A DNA stretch of 44,143 nt from JAKFWI01 sp035549875 (GTDB lineage Bacteria > Pseudomonadota > Alphaproteobacteria > Caulobacterales > Aquidulcibacteraceae): the NCBI GenBank assembly GCA_035549875.1, contig DASZPV010000129.1, forward strand, positions 1 to 44,143, written 5' to 3'. The notes below the pieces were generated by a model. That model was not told the DNA's origin, made no database searches, and saw nothing but the letters and a program-made list of their open reading frames with translations. A program made the position numbers and the translations under genes. Positions 8,163 to 17,190 of this stretch are shown here, in pieces (the first letter of the stretch is position 1; each line of letters begins with the position of its first letter).

Positions 8163-8840
8163 ATGAGCGTCTATCCGATCGCGGAAACGGCGGAGCAGGC
8201 GGCGGCAAGCGGGCCGCCGACGGCGAAAACGGCGCATGAAGCGGCCGAAAAAGCCGGCGGCCCCGTCTATCTGGCCTTGCAGGAACTGCCCGTCGCTTTT
8301 GCGACCGTGGATGAGGCCGACGAAGCCGTCGGCGGGATTTATGGCGAGCCGCGGTTTGAACTGGTCGCGCGCGACAACGCCTACCGCATCATGGTGCGGT
8401 TCTGGCGGCGGGCGCCGGCCGCGCCGGTTTCGCGCACCGCCGCCGCCGCGGCGCGCCGCCCGCTCGGCTATGCCGCCACGCCCGAGGAAGCACGCGCCAT
8501 TCTCGGCGCCCCCGCCGAACGCGTCAGCGAGCCGCTCTGGCGGCCCTACGCCACGCGCACGCGTGCGCTCGCGCAGATCGCCAAGGCGCATCTCGCCGAC
8601 GGGCTCGCCGAGATCGTCGAGCGCGAGGGCCGCTTCGTCGTGCAACTCGTCTTCTGGCGCCCGCTTGCGCCGCGCCTGTCGCCCGCCGAACGCGCCGAAC
8701 TTCAGCAGCGCGCCGCCGCGCCGATGCGCGCGCCCGCGCCGCAATTGCCCGCCGACATGGGCCTGTTCGAACAACCCGCGCCGGAAAATCCGGCGATAGT
8801 GCTCGCTGAAGAAGGCGATGGCCGCACGCGCGGCGAGTAG
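8163..8840 (+). CDS. Hypothetical protein, Ala/Pro/Arg-rich, no recognised domain
   Basis: I choose ATG 8163 (225 residues), preceded by CAGGAG at a slightly long distance. The sequence is soluble-looking with no membrane helix. It contains two similar halves: EPRFELVARDNAYRIMVRFWRR (about residues 60-81) and LAEIVEREGRFVVQLVFWRP (about 143-162) have the same strand-turn-strand character, each followed by a Pro/Arg-rich stretch. This suggests an internal duplication of a small alpha+beta unit. I do not recognise the family and do not assign a function. Codon use matches its neighbours, so it is probably a real gene rather than a shadow. Confidence 0.6.
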   Translation: MSVYPIAETAEQAAASGPPTAKTAHEAAEKAGGPVYLALQELPVAFATVDEADEAVGGIYGEPRFELVARDNAYRIMVRFWRRAPAAPVSRTAAAAARRPLGYAATPEEARAILGAPAERVSEPLWRPYATRTRALAQIAKAHLADGLAEIVEREGRFVVQLVFWRPLAPRLSPAERAELQQRAAAPMRAPAPQLPADMGLFEQPAPENPAIVLAEEGDGRTRGE

Positions 8841-8887
8841 ATCAGAGCGGCTTGGGAAAAAGCCCGTCGTCGGGTGAAGCTGAAATC

Positions 8888-10939
8888 TCAGCCCGCGTCG
8901 CGGCGTACGCGCACCTGCGTTGTGGCGCGTCGTCCATCGGCGTCGATCACGGTGACATCGAAAAAGCCCTCGCCCGCCGGCTTCCAGATCACCCGCCCGC
9001 TTGACGGCTCGCGGTTAAGCGCCTGGCCGCCGGCGAACCACGTGAGGGGCTCGCGCCCGCGCGCGGCCAGCGCCACGCCGCGGTCGCTGACGACGATCTC
9101 GGCATTGTCAGGCGGAAACAGGATATGCGGCGCGGTGGGATCGTCACGGTCAAGCCGGGCGACGCCCGGCGCCGCGGTTTGGCGTTTCTCTTCGAGAAGC
9201 GGCTCTGCGCCCGGCGCACGATCGAGCCGATCGAATATCTGAAACAGCAGCGGCAGCGCATCGGTGCGCCCCGTAGCCTGCGCGCGCGGCGCGCCATCGG
9301 GCCTGCCGGCCCACACCGCCACCACATAGCCCTCGCCGACGCCAATCGACCAGGCATCGCGAAATCCATACGACGTGCCGGTCTTGAACGCGATCTGCGG
9401 CGCGTCCTGCGCCAGGCGCCAGGGCGCGCGTCCGGCCGGCGTCGGCGTGCCGGCGAGAATCGTCAGCACCTTCTGCGCGGTTTGCGGGCGCATCAGATGC
9501 GCGCTGCGCAGGCTTGCCGGCTCAACATAATTCAGCGGCCGCGACACGCCGCGATCGCCCAGCGCCGCGTAGAGCGTAGCGATTTCTTCGAGCGTCATGC
9601 CGACGCCGCCGAGCGCGAGCGCCAGGCCCGGCTCGATCAGATCGCGCCGCGGAATGCGCGGCTTCGCGCCGGCTTGCGTCAGCGTCGCCTCGAACCGTTC
9701 GGCGCCGACTTTCTGCAACGTCGCCACCGCGGGCAGATTCAGCGATTGTTGAAGCGCATCGGACACGCGCACCTCGCCATGAAACACGCGGTCGAAATTC
9801 TCCGGCAGATAGGAGCCGAACCGTCTCGGCGCATCCTCCACCAGCGTCTCCGGCGCGGCGACGCCATCGTCGAACGCCATCGCATAGATGAACGGCTTCA
9901 GCGTCGAGCCGGGCGAGCGCACCGCGCGCGTCATATCGATGTAGCCGCCGGCCCGGTCTCGCCCCGCGCCGCCGACGGAAGCGCGCACCGCGCGGTTCTT
10001 GATTTCCACCACGATCACCGCCGTCGAAACATCGTCGCCGAGCCCCTGCGCATGCGCACGCACCAGCGGCTCGATCATCATTTGCAGGCGCGCGTCCAGC
10101 GTCGAGCGGATGACGCTCTGCCCCGGATGATCGCGCACGATGCTTTCGCTCGCCAGCTCCGCGCGTACCGGGAACGGCGTGCGCTTGGGAATCTCCGCCT
10201 GCCGCGCCTCAGCGGCCAGGCGTGGGCTGATGGCGCCGACGCGGACAAATTTCTCGATCACCTGATCGCGCGCTTTTTTCGCCAGCGCCGCGCGGCGATC
10301 TGGCCGGCGCGCTTCCGGCGCCTGCGGCAGCGCGATCAGCAGCGCCATCTCCGCATCGTCGAGCGCCTGGGGATCGCGCCCGAAATAGGCGCGCGAGGCG
10401 GCGCGCACGCCCTCCAGATTGCCGCCGTATGGCGTCATCGTCAGATAAGCGGCGAGTATTTGTCTCTTGCTGAGGCGCCGCTCGATCTGCACGGCGCGGA
10501 TCATCTCGATCAGTTTGGAGCCGACGTTTCGCGGCCGCGGCTCCAGCATGCGGGCAAGCTGCATCGTGATCGTCGAACCGCCGGAAACCACGCGCCGCTT
10601 GTGCAGATAGGTTCCGGACGCCCGCGCCATCGCCAGCGGATCGACGCCCGGATGCACCCAGAAATTCCGGTCCTCGATCTTCACCAGCCGGCGCAGGAAT
10701 TCCGGATCGATCTCATCCAGCCGCGCCTGCAACCGCCAGCGCCCCTCCTTGGTGGTGAACGCGCGCAGCCACACGCCGTCCTTGTCGAGCACCACCGGAG
10801 AGATATCGCGCGCGCGATAAAGCGGCGGCGGCAACGCAACGTCGAGCGTGAACAGGCTGAGCATCACAATGGCGATTGCAGCGCACCAGCGCTTCGTCCG
10901 CTGCCCCTGCGCCCAATCGAGAGAGCGGCCGCGTTTCAT
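8888..10939 (-). CDS. pbpC: Penicillin-binding protein 1C (bifunctional glycosyltransferase/transpeptidase)
   Basis: The 683-residue class A-type penicillin-binding protein has a signal-anchor helix (residues 18-36) and a GT51 glycosyltransferase domain with catalytic Glu89 in KIEDRNFWVHPG and the GGSTITMQLAR motif. The transpeptidase follows, with Ser345 in STLK, SLN at 399-401 and KTGT at 519-522. A C-terminal BiPBP_C beta-sandwich domain (about 595-680) completes the PBP1C architecture. The length is a little below the usual 750 or so. It polymerises and cross-links peptidoglycan in the periplasm. The giant alpha-2-macroglobulin gene lies directly upstream on the same strand, the classic pairing, interpreted as wall repair coupled to trapping of invading proteases. 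Confidence 0.93.
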   Translation of the reverse strand: MKRGRSLDWAQGQRTKRWCAAIAIVMLSLFTLDVALPPPLYRARDISPVVLDKDGVWLRAFTTKEGRWRLQARLDEIDPEFLRRLVKIEDRNFWVHPGVDPLAMARASGTYLHKRRVVSGGSTITMQLARMLEPRPRNVGSKLIEMIRAVQIERRLSKRQILAAYLTMTPYGGNLEGVRAASRAYFGRDPQALDDAEMALLIALPQAPEARRPDRRAALAKKARDQVIEKFVRVGAISPRLAAEARQAEIPKRTPFPVRAELASESIVRDHPGQSVIRSTLDARLQMMIEPLVRAHAQGLGDDVSTAVIVVEIKNRAVRASVGGAGRDRAGGYIDMTRAVRSPGSTLKPFIYAMAFDDGVAAPETLVEDAPRRFGSYLPENFDRVFHGEVRVSDALQQSLNLPAVATLQKVGAERFEATLTQAGAKPRIPRRDLIEPGLALALGGVGMTLEEIATLYAALGDRGVSRPLNYVEPASLRSAHLMRPQTAQKVLTILAGTPTPAGRAPWRLAQDAPQIAFKTGTSYGFRDAWSIGVGEGYVVAVWAGRPDGAPRAQATGRTDALPLLFQIFDRLDRAPGAEPLLEEKRQTAAPGVARLDRDDPTAPHILFPPDNAEIVVSDRGVALAARGREPLTWFAGGQALNREPSSGRVIWKPAGEGFFDVTVIDADGRRATTQVRVRRDAG

Positions 10940-10949
10940 GCTTTCTCGG

Positions 10950-10977
10950 CCCCGGTTTCGCGCAGCGAAGACCGGGG
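10950..10977. repeat. REP-like palindrome 1
   Basis: CCCCGGT at 10950-10956 pairs with ACCGGGG at 10971-10977, and the stem extends inward by four more pairs past one bulged base to a five-base loop. It lies in the 147-base gap between the macroglobulin stop and the pbpC start. It resembles the extragenic palindromes widespread in alphaproteobacterial chromosomes, but only one copy is seen in the window. Confidence 0.5.
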
Positions 10978-11025
10978 TCCATAACCGCTAACGTCGGCGA
11001 CTATTCCGCAACGGCTGGGCTTATG

Positions 11026-11047
11026 GGCCCCCGCATGCGCGGGGGCC
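11026..11047. repeat. REP-like palindrome 2
   Basis: A perfect 9-bp stem (GGCCCCCGC / GCGGGGGCC) with a four-base loop lies 48 bases from the first palindrome in the same gap. Together they may form a BIME-like pair that attenuates transcription from the macroglobulin gene into pbpC or stabilises mRNA ends. Confidence 0.5.
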
Positions 11048-11086
11048 GAGCGAATGACTTTGCGCTTCATTGCAAGCGCCTCACCA

Positions 11087-14000
11087 TCACTGCCCCGCGG
11101 CGATCGCTACGCGCCCCGCCGCCGTGCGCCCGTAGACGCCGGGCCGATACATGTCTTCCACTTGCGCGCCCGGCATGGTGTAGGCGCCGGGCGTCACCGC
11201 GCGTGCAATATAGCCGAACTGGAAGCTTTCACCGCGCACATCCGCCGCCGCGACGAAGCGGTCGTCGCGCGCCTCAGTAATTCGCGCCGCGCTGATCTTG
11301 CCCGCCCAAGCGAACGGGCCATCGCGGGCCCCTTCGCGCTCGGTCGTAAATATCTGCTTGCCGTCTTCCGGTTTGAGGATCGATTCGATCTCGAGCCCCG
11401 CCGGCAGCAGATCAACCAGCACCGCCGGATGCAGGCGCTGGCCTTCCGGCGCGCCGGACACCAGCACCACCACGCGCTCGCCCTGGCGCAAGGAACCGAG
11501 ACTGGCGCTCTCCCCCGTCAACGTGAACACCCGCTTGCTGAGACTAAATCCGCTGCTGGCCGCCGGCGGCGCTGCTTTTGGCGGCCCGTTCGTGGTAACC
11601 GAGCGCCACACCGGCCCGGTTCCCGCATTGGTGAAGGCAAGCCCCTGCGCGATGCGCGCGGCATCCGCCATCACCGGCGCGATCGCCGCCGCCGGGGCGC
11701 CATTGACGGATATCGAAACCGGCCCGGCGCGCTTCAGCAACGCATCGGCCGCGATCAGCAATTGCGCCTGTTCCTGCGTCATCAGATTGTTGGCGTCCGG
11801 CGTTTCGCGCTCAAGGCGGCGCGCAAGGCGCTCCACCAACTGGGACTGGCCTGCTTCCGCCGCGAGCGCGAGCACGCCGGCCAGATCGCGCAGCGGCGTC
11901 TGGTAATAATCGCCGGTGTTGCGATAGCCGAGCGCAGCTTCCGCTTTCGCGAACGAATCCGCCGCCCGCGCGCTATCGCCGAACCGCGCCAGCGCCGCGC
12001 CGATCTGCGCGCGCGCCAGCGGGCTGGGCTCGTCCTTCAGCTTTGCGTCGTGGAAGTAGCGCACCTGGCCGACATCGGCCTTGCCTGCCCGCGCCAGCAC
12101 ATAAAGCGCATAAGCCGCCGCGCGCGATTTGAGCAATTTGTCCGTGTCGTTCGATCCCGGCCATTTGTAGACGTCGAAATCGTACGAGACGCTGCTGAAA
12201 TCATCCAGCCGCGCCACAGCCCGCAGGCCCTTGTAGGCCGCTTCCAGCGGCGCTTCCGGCACAACCGCGCCGTTCTGCTTGGCGCGATAGAGGAAATCGA
12301 CCACATAAGCGCCGAGCCACGGGCTCGCCCCTCGATCGCCTTCGCGCCAGAGGCCGAACGCGCCGTCTGCGCTTTGCCGGTCGAGCAGCTTGTTCACGCT
12401 CTCCTGCACGCGCAGCTTGAGGCGCGGGTCTTCCTTCTTGCGCGCCGTCGCCGCCAGCGCATTGGCGTAGAGCAGCGGCATCGTCGTGGACGTAAGCTGT
12501 TCGGAGCAGCCGTAAGGATAACGCTCCAGCACATCCAGCAACGGCGCCGGATCGAGCCCGCGCAGGTTGGAATACGACACCGTCGCCATGCCCTCGCCCG
12601 GCGCGAACGCCGCCAGCGTGCCGGCTGACAATGTATACTTCGCCTGCACCGCCTGCGACTGCGTATCAACGTCCGTGATCGGCAGGAACGGCGAACGCGA
12701 CTGGATGTCGTAGTTGCGCGCGACGCTAAAGCCCGGCCCGCTGACGCTGAGCGAAACCTGGCCCAGCCCCGCTTCGGCGCCTGACAGCGGCACGCGCACG
12801 CGCTGTTGCACGCCTTTGGCGAGGTTGAAGCTTTGCGAGAACGCCTGCATCCGCGCCGCGCCGGCGCCGGACACCTTGATTGCATATGCGCCCGGCGTTC
12901 CATCGACATTGTTCAATTCAAGCGTCACGAACGCGTCATCGCCCGGCGCGAGGAATCGCGGCAGCGTAAGTTCGGCCACCACCGGATCGCGCACAGTGAG
13001 CGGGCGCGAGGCGGCGCCAAGGCCGGTCTCCGTCCACGCCACCGCCATCAGGCGCAATTCGCCGTTGAAGTCCGGAATGTCGAGCGGCACGACGACTTTG
13101 CCGTCCTTGCCGGGCTTCACCAGTCCGCTCCACAGCGCCACCGTCTTCGTCGGCACCACCGTCAGCCCTTCGCCGCCCAGCGAATCGCCGCCCTGTTTCG
13201 GGATCGACGGCGCGCCGAGATTGGCGTTGAGCAGGCGCCCGTAATCGTCGCGCACGCCGACGCCGAGCGCTTTGCGGCCGAAATAGAATTTAGTCGGATC
13301 GGGGCTCTGGAATTTCGTCAGGCCCAATATGCCTTCATCCACCGCCGCGAGCGTAAGGCGCAGGCCCTCGCCGCCGGGCACGCCGGACACATCGATCGGT
13401 ACGCTGAGAACCTGACGCGGCCGCACCACATTCATCGATTTCGCGATATCGAGCTTGATCGTGCGCGAACTCATGTCGATCGGCACGTAGGCCACACCGA
13501 CCGCGCGGCGCGGCACCGGCGCTTTCGCCGGCGAACGCGCCGTCATCACCGTCGTCAGGATGTAGGCGCCCGAGCCCCATGTCTTGTCGGCGCGGAAATT
13601 CACCTTTGTGCCGGCAGGGCTTACATGCAGCGTGCGCATTTCAAGCACACGGTCCGTGGCCACGACGACCTGCGCCTCGCCTTCGTAGGGAGGCTTGATC
13701 TCGACGGTTACAGTGGCGCCTGGCTTGGCGGCGTCCTTCGGTCCGGCGACGGACACCGTATCGGGGGTGTCGTCTTCAGCGCCGGACGAACCCCAGCCGA
13801 CGTGGAAGCGATAGGTCGTTTCCGTGCTCTGCGCGGCGTCGCGCACGACCAGGCGATAGGAGCCGGTCTCGAGCTTGTCGCGTCCCACGGAAATTGGTTG
13901 TGCGCCCAGATCGACGCGGCCATTGCCGCCAGCGACGGGAATATCGCGCCCGGTGCGGCGCCATTTCCACTGCCCGCCCTCGAGATACCAATCGTAGCTC

Positions 14001-16054
14001 CAGTCTTCCTCCGCCAATTGCCAAGTCACGCCGCGCGCGATCGCGCGCTGGCCGGCGGGATTGAGCGCGATCAGGTTGAACGCGACCTTGGCGTTTTCCG
14101 CGACATAGCCGCCGTCAAACGCCGGCTTTACGCCGAGATAGACGTCGTTGGTGCGCACCGGCACGTCGAATCCCTCGCGCACCGTGCGCCCGCCCGGCTC
14201 GGCCACCGTCGCCACCACGCGCGCGCGCAGCGGCAAGGTGGTCTGCGGCACATCGGGGAAAGCGAGCTGCAATTGGGCGCGGCCATCGCCGTCCGTCGTC
14301 GTCGCCGGCAATTGGACGAACTTTTCTTCAAAGTTCTCCGCTTCCTTGCCAAACGAATAGCCGGCCTCTTTCGGGAACGGGTTGGGATCGACCTGCAGAC
14401 GCGCTTCACCCTCGACAGCGAGCGCCGAGCCCGGCGCGCCATACAGGAAGCGCGCATTGACATCGATGCCGCGCGTTTCCCCGCGCTTCATCGGCGCCTC
14501 ATCGGCGGTGATGTCCACCTTCAGCCGCTGCGGCACGAAATCTTCCACCGCCCAGTTCACGCTGCCCGCCGCGCCGTCCTGGCCATCGACCAGCAAGTCG
14601 GCGCGCCATTGACCGCGCGGGGCGCTCTTGTCGATCGCGATCGACTGGATCACCGCGCCGGCGTCGCGCGCTTCGGTGAGCCGCTGACGCTTGGCTTCCG
14701 TACCGTTCGGACGGTAAACCACAAGCACGCTCTGGCGGTTTGAAATAGCCCGGCCGGCCGGATCGCGGATCAGCCCCGCCAGGCGCACATATTCGCCCGG
14801 CCGATAGATGCCGCGATCAGTATAAAGGAACGCATCGACATCGCCCGCCGTGGCGCGCCCATCGATGCCGCGATCGGCAAGGTCAAGCGTCGGGCGTTCA
14901 AGATCGAGGGCGGTGAAATCGCCGCGCGCGCCGTAGGCCATCACGTAACGCGGGCGCAGCGCGCCCTCGCCCTTGAGCAGCGCCTTGGCGAAGCGCACGC
15001 GGCCCTGCCCGTCGGTGCGCACGCGCGCCAGTTCGTCATTGTTCGAGGCGATCAGCGTCAGGCTGACGCCGGGCACGGGCTTGGCGTCAGCCAGCGAGCG
15101 CACGACGACATCCATGCCGCTTGCGCCTTCAAACGTCTGCAGCGCCATGTCGGTGTAGAGAATCCAGCGATGCGCGGCGGCCGGGCGATCGTTGTTCTCG
15201 CCGCGCGCGCCGGCGCCGGGCGTGTCGTCGATCACTTTGACCACATAGGCGCCAGGCTTGAACTCCTTCAGCGCCGAGCCGAGCGGAAACACCGTGGTGA
15301 TATTCTGGTTACGCCGGCTCTGCTTGGTTTTCTTATCGATCAGCGGCACATCGATCACGCCCTTGTAGACGGACGAACCCACATCGCTGCCTGAATTTTC
15401 AAAGTCGTAGAAATCGTAAGAGCCTTCGGAAATCGCCTGACCGACTTCAATCTGCTCGCGCGCGAGAATCCGGTCGGACACGCGCAACACTTCGATCTTC
15501 AGCTTCGAGACGTTGACGGTTTCGATACCGAGGCCGTCAGCCTCAGCGCGCGGCAGGATCACGCCGTTGCCGGCAAAGCCGACGAACGCCGGCCGATCGC
15601 CGAAGGTAAGCGTGGCGGTTTCGTCGCGCGTGGTCTTCTGGCCGTCCTTCGATGGCAGGCCTTCGCGGATGGTCAGCGTGCGGTCGGTTTCATATGGCAG
15701 GCCCGCAAGGCACAATTGATTGCCGACGACTTCCGTTGCCATCGAAGCGGCCGGCTCGACGCCAATGTAATCGGCGTAGCGGATCTGCGGGTCGGTCGAG
15801 AGGTCCTTGCTGAATTCGAGACACGCTTTCGGCTGGGCGGTGGTGGTGTCGATCCGCAGGCGCACAAACGCCATGCCGGCATAAGAGGGACCGGGCGGCC
15901 GCGGCGCATTCGCCGAGCGGGGCGCCCCACCGGCGGCGACAATCTCGCCGATCCGCCCTGGGCCCGACCCGCCCCCTGAACGCGCCAGAACGAACCCGCT
16001 CCAGAGCCCGACCACGAGCGCCAGCGCAGCCGCAAAAACTATGTTTCGATTCAC
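11087..16054 (-). CDS. Bacterial alpha-2-macroglobulin with intact thioester
   Basis: This very large exported protein (1,655 residues from the GTG at 16054) belongs to the bacterial alpha-2-macroglobulins, which trap proteases in the periplasm. A signal helix (about residues 4-24, AAALALVVGLW core) is followed by many MG-type beta-sandwich domains, a bait/TQ region and a C-terminal macroglobulin domain. The thioester motif is present as YPYGCSEQ, with Cys1183 and Gln1186, so covalent trapping is possible. No lipobox cysteine follows the signal, so it is probably soluble or otherwise anchored. I prefer GTG 16054 because GAGGGA precedes it and the signal peptide starts there; an ATG 14 codons upstream lacks these. 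It precedes pbpC in the same direction. Confidence 0.9.
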   Translation of the reverse strand: MNRNIVFAAALALVVGLWSGFVLARSGGGSGPGRIGEIVAAGGAPRSANAPRPPGPSYAGMAFVRLRIDTTTAQPKACLEFSKDLSTDPQIRYADYIGVEPAASMATEVVGNQLCLAGLPYETDRTLTIREGLPSKDGQKTTRDETATLTFGDRPAFVGFAGNGVILPRAEADGLGIETVNVSKLKIEVLRVSDRILAREQIEVGQAISEGSYDFYDFENSGSDVGSSVYKGVIDVPLIDKKTKQSRRNQNITTVFPLGSALKEFKPGAYVVKVIDDTPGAGARGENNDRPAAAHRWILYTDMALQTFEGASGMDVVVRSLADAKPVPGVSLTLIASNNDELARVRTDGQGRVRFAKALLKGEGALRPRYVMAYGARGDFTALDLERPTLDLADRGIDGRATAGDVDAFLYTDRGIYRPGEYVRLAGLIRDPAGRAISNRQSVLVVYRPNGTEAKRQRLTEARDAGAVIQSIAIDKSAPRGQWRADLLVDGQDGAAGSVNWAVEDFVPQRLKVDITADEAPMKRGETRGIDVNARFLYGAPGSALAVEGEARLQVDPNPFPKEAGYSFGKEAENFEEKFVQLPATTTDGDGRAQLQLAFPDVPQTTLPLRARVVATVAEPGGRTVREGFDVPVRTNDVYLGVKPAFDGGYVAENAKVAFNLIALNPAGQRAIARGVTWQLAEEDWSYDWYLEGGQWKWRRTGRDIPVAGGNGRVDLGAQPISVGRDKLETGSYRLVVRDAAQSTETTYRFHVGWGSSGAEDDTPDTVSVAGPKDAAKPGATVTVEIKPPYEGEAQVVVATDRVLEMRTLHVSPAGTKVNFRADKTWGSGAYILTTVMTARSPAKAPVPRRAVGVAYVPIDMSSRTIKLDIAKSMNVVRPRQVLSVPIDVSGVPGGEGLRLTLAAVDEGILGLTKFQSPDPTKFYFGRKALGVGVRDDYGRLLNANLGAPSIPKQGGDSLGGEGLTVVPTKTVALWSGLVKPGKDGKVVVPLDIPDFNGELRLMAVAWTETGLGAASRPLTVRDPVVAELTLPRFLAPGDDAFVTLELNNVDGTPGAYAIKVSGAGAARMQAFSQSFNLAKGVQQRVRVPLSGAEAGLGQVSLSVSGPGFSVARNYDIQSRSPFLPITDVDTQSQAVQAKYTLSAGTLAAFAPGEGMATVSYSNLRGLDPAPLLDVLERYPYGCSEQLTSTTMPLLYANALAATARKKEDPRLKLRVQESVNKLLDRQSADGAFGLWREGDRGASPWLGAYVVDFLYRAKQNGAVVPEAPLEAAYKGLRAVARLDDFSSVSYDFDVYKWPGSNDTDKLLKSRAAAYALYVLARAGKADVGQVRYFHDAKLKDEPSPLARAQIGAALARFGDSARAADSFAKAEAALGYRNTGDYYQTPLRDLAGVLALAAEAGQSQLVERLARRLERETPDANNLMTQEQAQLLIAADALLKRAGPVSISVNGAPAAAIAPVMADAARIAQGLAFTNAGTGPVWRSVTTNGPPKAAPPAASSGFSLSKRVFTLTGESASLGSLRQGERVVVLVSGAPEGQRLHPAVLVDLLPAGLEIESILKPEDGKQIFTTEREGARDGPFAWAGKISAARITEARDDRFVAAADVRGESFQFGYIARAVTPGAYTMPGAQVEDMYRPGVYGRTAAGRVAIAAGQ

Positions 16055-16177
16055 GGAGTTTCCCTCACCGAGATGGGGAAACTGCCCTACGGACATGGCG
16101 CGGACAAGGCGTTGTTAAGGAATCGGCAAGGATTCGCTTGCGCGCCTGCGAAAGCTATGCTGCACTTGCGTAATCGC

Positions 16178-16202
16178 GGAACGAATATTTCGCGCGTGCG
16201 TC
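16178..16202 (+). promoter_or_regulatory. EcfG-type promoter upstream of the NodS-like gene
   Basis: GGAAC at 16178-16182 and CGTC at 16199-16202 are separated by exactly 16 bases, the same elements and spacing as the nepR-ecfG promoter in this window. The expected transcription start is near 16208, leaving a leader of about 90 bases. The leader contains an AGGCCT...AGGCCT hairpin near 16232-16247. Confidence 0.65.
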
Positions 16203-16297
16203 ATAGGGAGACAGAAGCGTCTTTCCCCTCAAGGCCTCCAAAGGCCTCGCTTGGAACGCTTCTTGCGTATTGGTTGGAAGCGGAAGGGCGTTTTGCC

Positions 16298-16771
16298 GTG
16301 GCGATTGACGCAACATTCGATCTGGCTCTGAGCCTGGCTCCCGCACAAAGCGAGGCCGGAATCGACCGTGCGGGCCTTGAAAACGCTCGCCTCCAGCGCG
16401 TGATCGATTCCCTTCCGGACGCCCGTTACGCGCGCGCCCTGGCGATCGGCGCCAGCCCGGCGCTTTGCCGTAAACTTTCCCGTTTTTGTGACAGCCTGGC
16501 CACCAATCCCGATGCCGAGCGTATTCGTTCGGGCCGGATTGAGCTGATGGTGGTTTGCGACGCGCTGACCGGCGCCGACGCGGCCAGCCTGGGGCAGATC
16601 GCCCAGCATTGCGTTAGCGCCCTTCAGCCCGGCGGGCATCTGGTTCTGGTCCATTGGCTCGACGCCGACAGCGCCGCCGCTGCGTTCATTGACGCTGCCG
16701 GCGCCAGCCTGCAGCCGATTTCCCGCCAGCGGACGCCGCATTACCGCGTCGATGTGCTCGAGCGCGCGTAA
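16298..16771 (+). CDS. Degenerate NodS-like methyltransferase family protein
   Basis: I place the start at GTG 16298 (157 residues), because GGAAGGG lies nine bases upstream and the predicted EcfG promoter excludes earlier starts. The second half has the layout of NodS-type methyltransferases: ARLQRVIDSLPDARYARAL, then the position of SAM motif I, a CDSL segment, SALQPGGHLVLVHWL (the family's pGG-lvlvHW signature), and a C-terminal YRVDVLER. The glycine-rich motif I (GCxxG in the family) reads AIGASPALC, and the acidic SAM-binding residue after the second strand is not apparent. The protein is also shorter than NodS (about 200 residues). It may have lost methyl transfer and act structurally or as a regulator. 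Position and promoter tie it to the stress response. Confidence 0.6.
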   Translation: MAIDATFDLALSLAPAQSEAGIDRAGLENARLQRVIDSLPDARYARALAIGASPALCRKLSRFCDSLATNPDAERIRSGRIELMVVCDALTGADAASLGQIAQHCVSALQPGGHLVLVHWLDADSAAAAFIDAAGASLQPISRQRTPHYRVDVLERA

Positions 16772-16797
16772 GCCGCAGTCATTGTAATGAAAGAAGC

Positions 16798-17190
16798 CTA
16801 ATCCCGCCGGCTGCGTAGAACGTCGCCGATCAAATCGCGAAACAGCGATGGGTTTTTCACCGCCGCGAAACCTGTAAGCGCCGATACCGCCAGCGTCAGC
16901 AGCGGCTTTTCCTTAATCGCATCGCCAAACAGGCCGAGGATTGAGGGCGCTTCCTGCTCCTGCTGCTTTTCTTCTTCTCTTTCCTTCAGCACGCTCATCA
17001 GGCGCGCCACGCCGAAGCCAAGCGCGATCAGCAGAAAATCCACCAGCGCCACGATGCCCGCGGCGCCGGATGGACCGACCCGATCCAGAAACGCAAAATA
17101 GAGCGCAAATCCGCTGGCCCAGACCAGCAATACCGAAGCGGCGACGAGCGCTGCCAAAGCCGCTATGGCGAGCGCCGTCTTTCCAATCAA
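16798..17190 (-). CDS. Small membrane protein, holin-superfamily/YqjE-like
   Basis: The 130-residue protein has two hydrophobic helices (about residues 8-33 and 44-64), then a charged Glu/Lys/Gln-rich segment (70-84), and a weakly hydrophobic C-terminal part ending in Arg-rich residues. This resembles the YqjE/putative holin-like proteins that accompany DUF883 (YqjD/ElaB) proteins. Its start overlaps the stop of the upstream DUF883 gene by four bases (ATGA), so the two are translated as a pair. In enterics such pairs are stress-induced inner-membrane proteins of unclear function. The name is an inference from topology and partner, not from a clear motif. Confidence 0.6.
   Translation of the reverse strand: MIGKTALAIAALAALVAASVLLVWASGFALYFAFLDRVGPSGAAGIVALVDFLLIALGFGVARLMSVLKEREEEKQQEQEAPSILGLFGDAIKEKPLLTLAVSALTGFAAVKNPSLFRDLIGDVLRSRRD

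Noticed and set aside
9125..10984. Long plus-strand frame opposite pbpC (619 codons)
   Set aside because: It is the complementary shadow of pbpC, with Arg/His-rich low-complexity sequence and no domain.
12806..14743. Long plus-strand frame opposite the macroglobulin gene (645 codons)
   Set aside because: It is an antisense shadow produced by high G+C codon bias; the minus-strand frame has the macroglobulin motifs.
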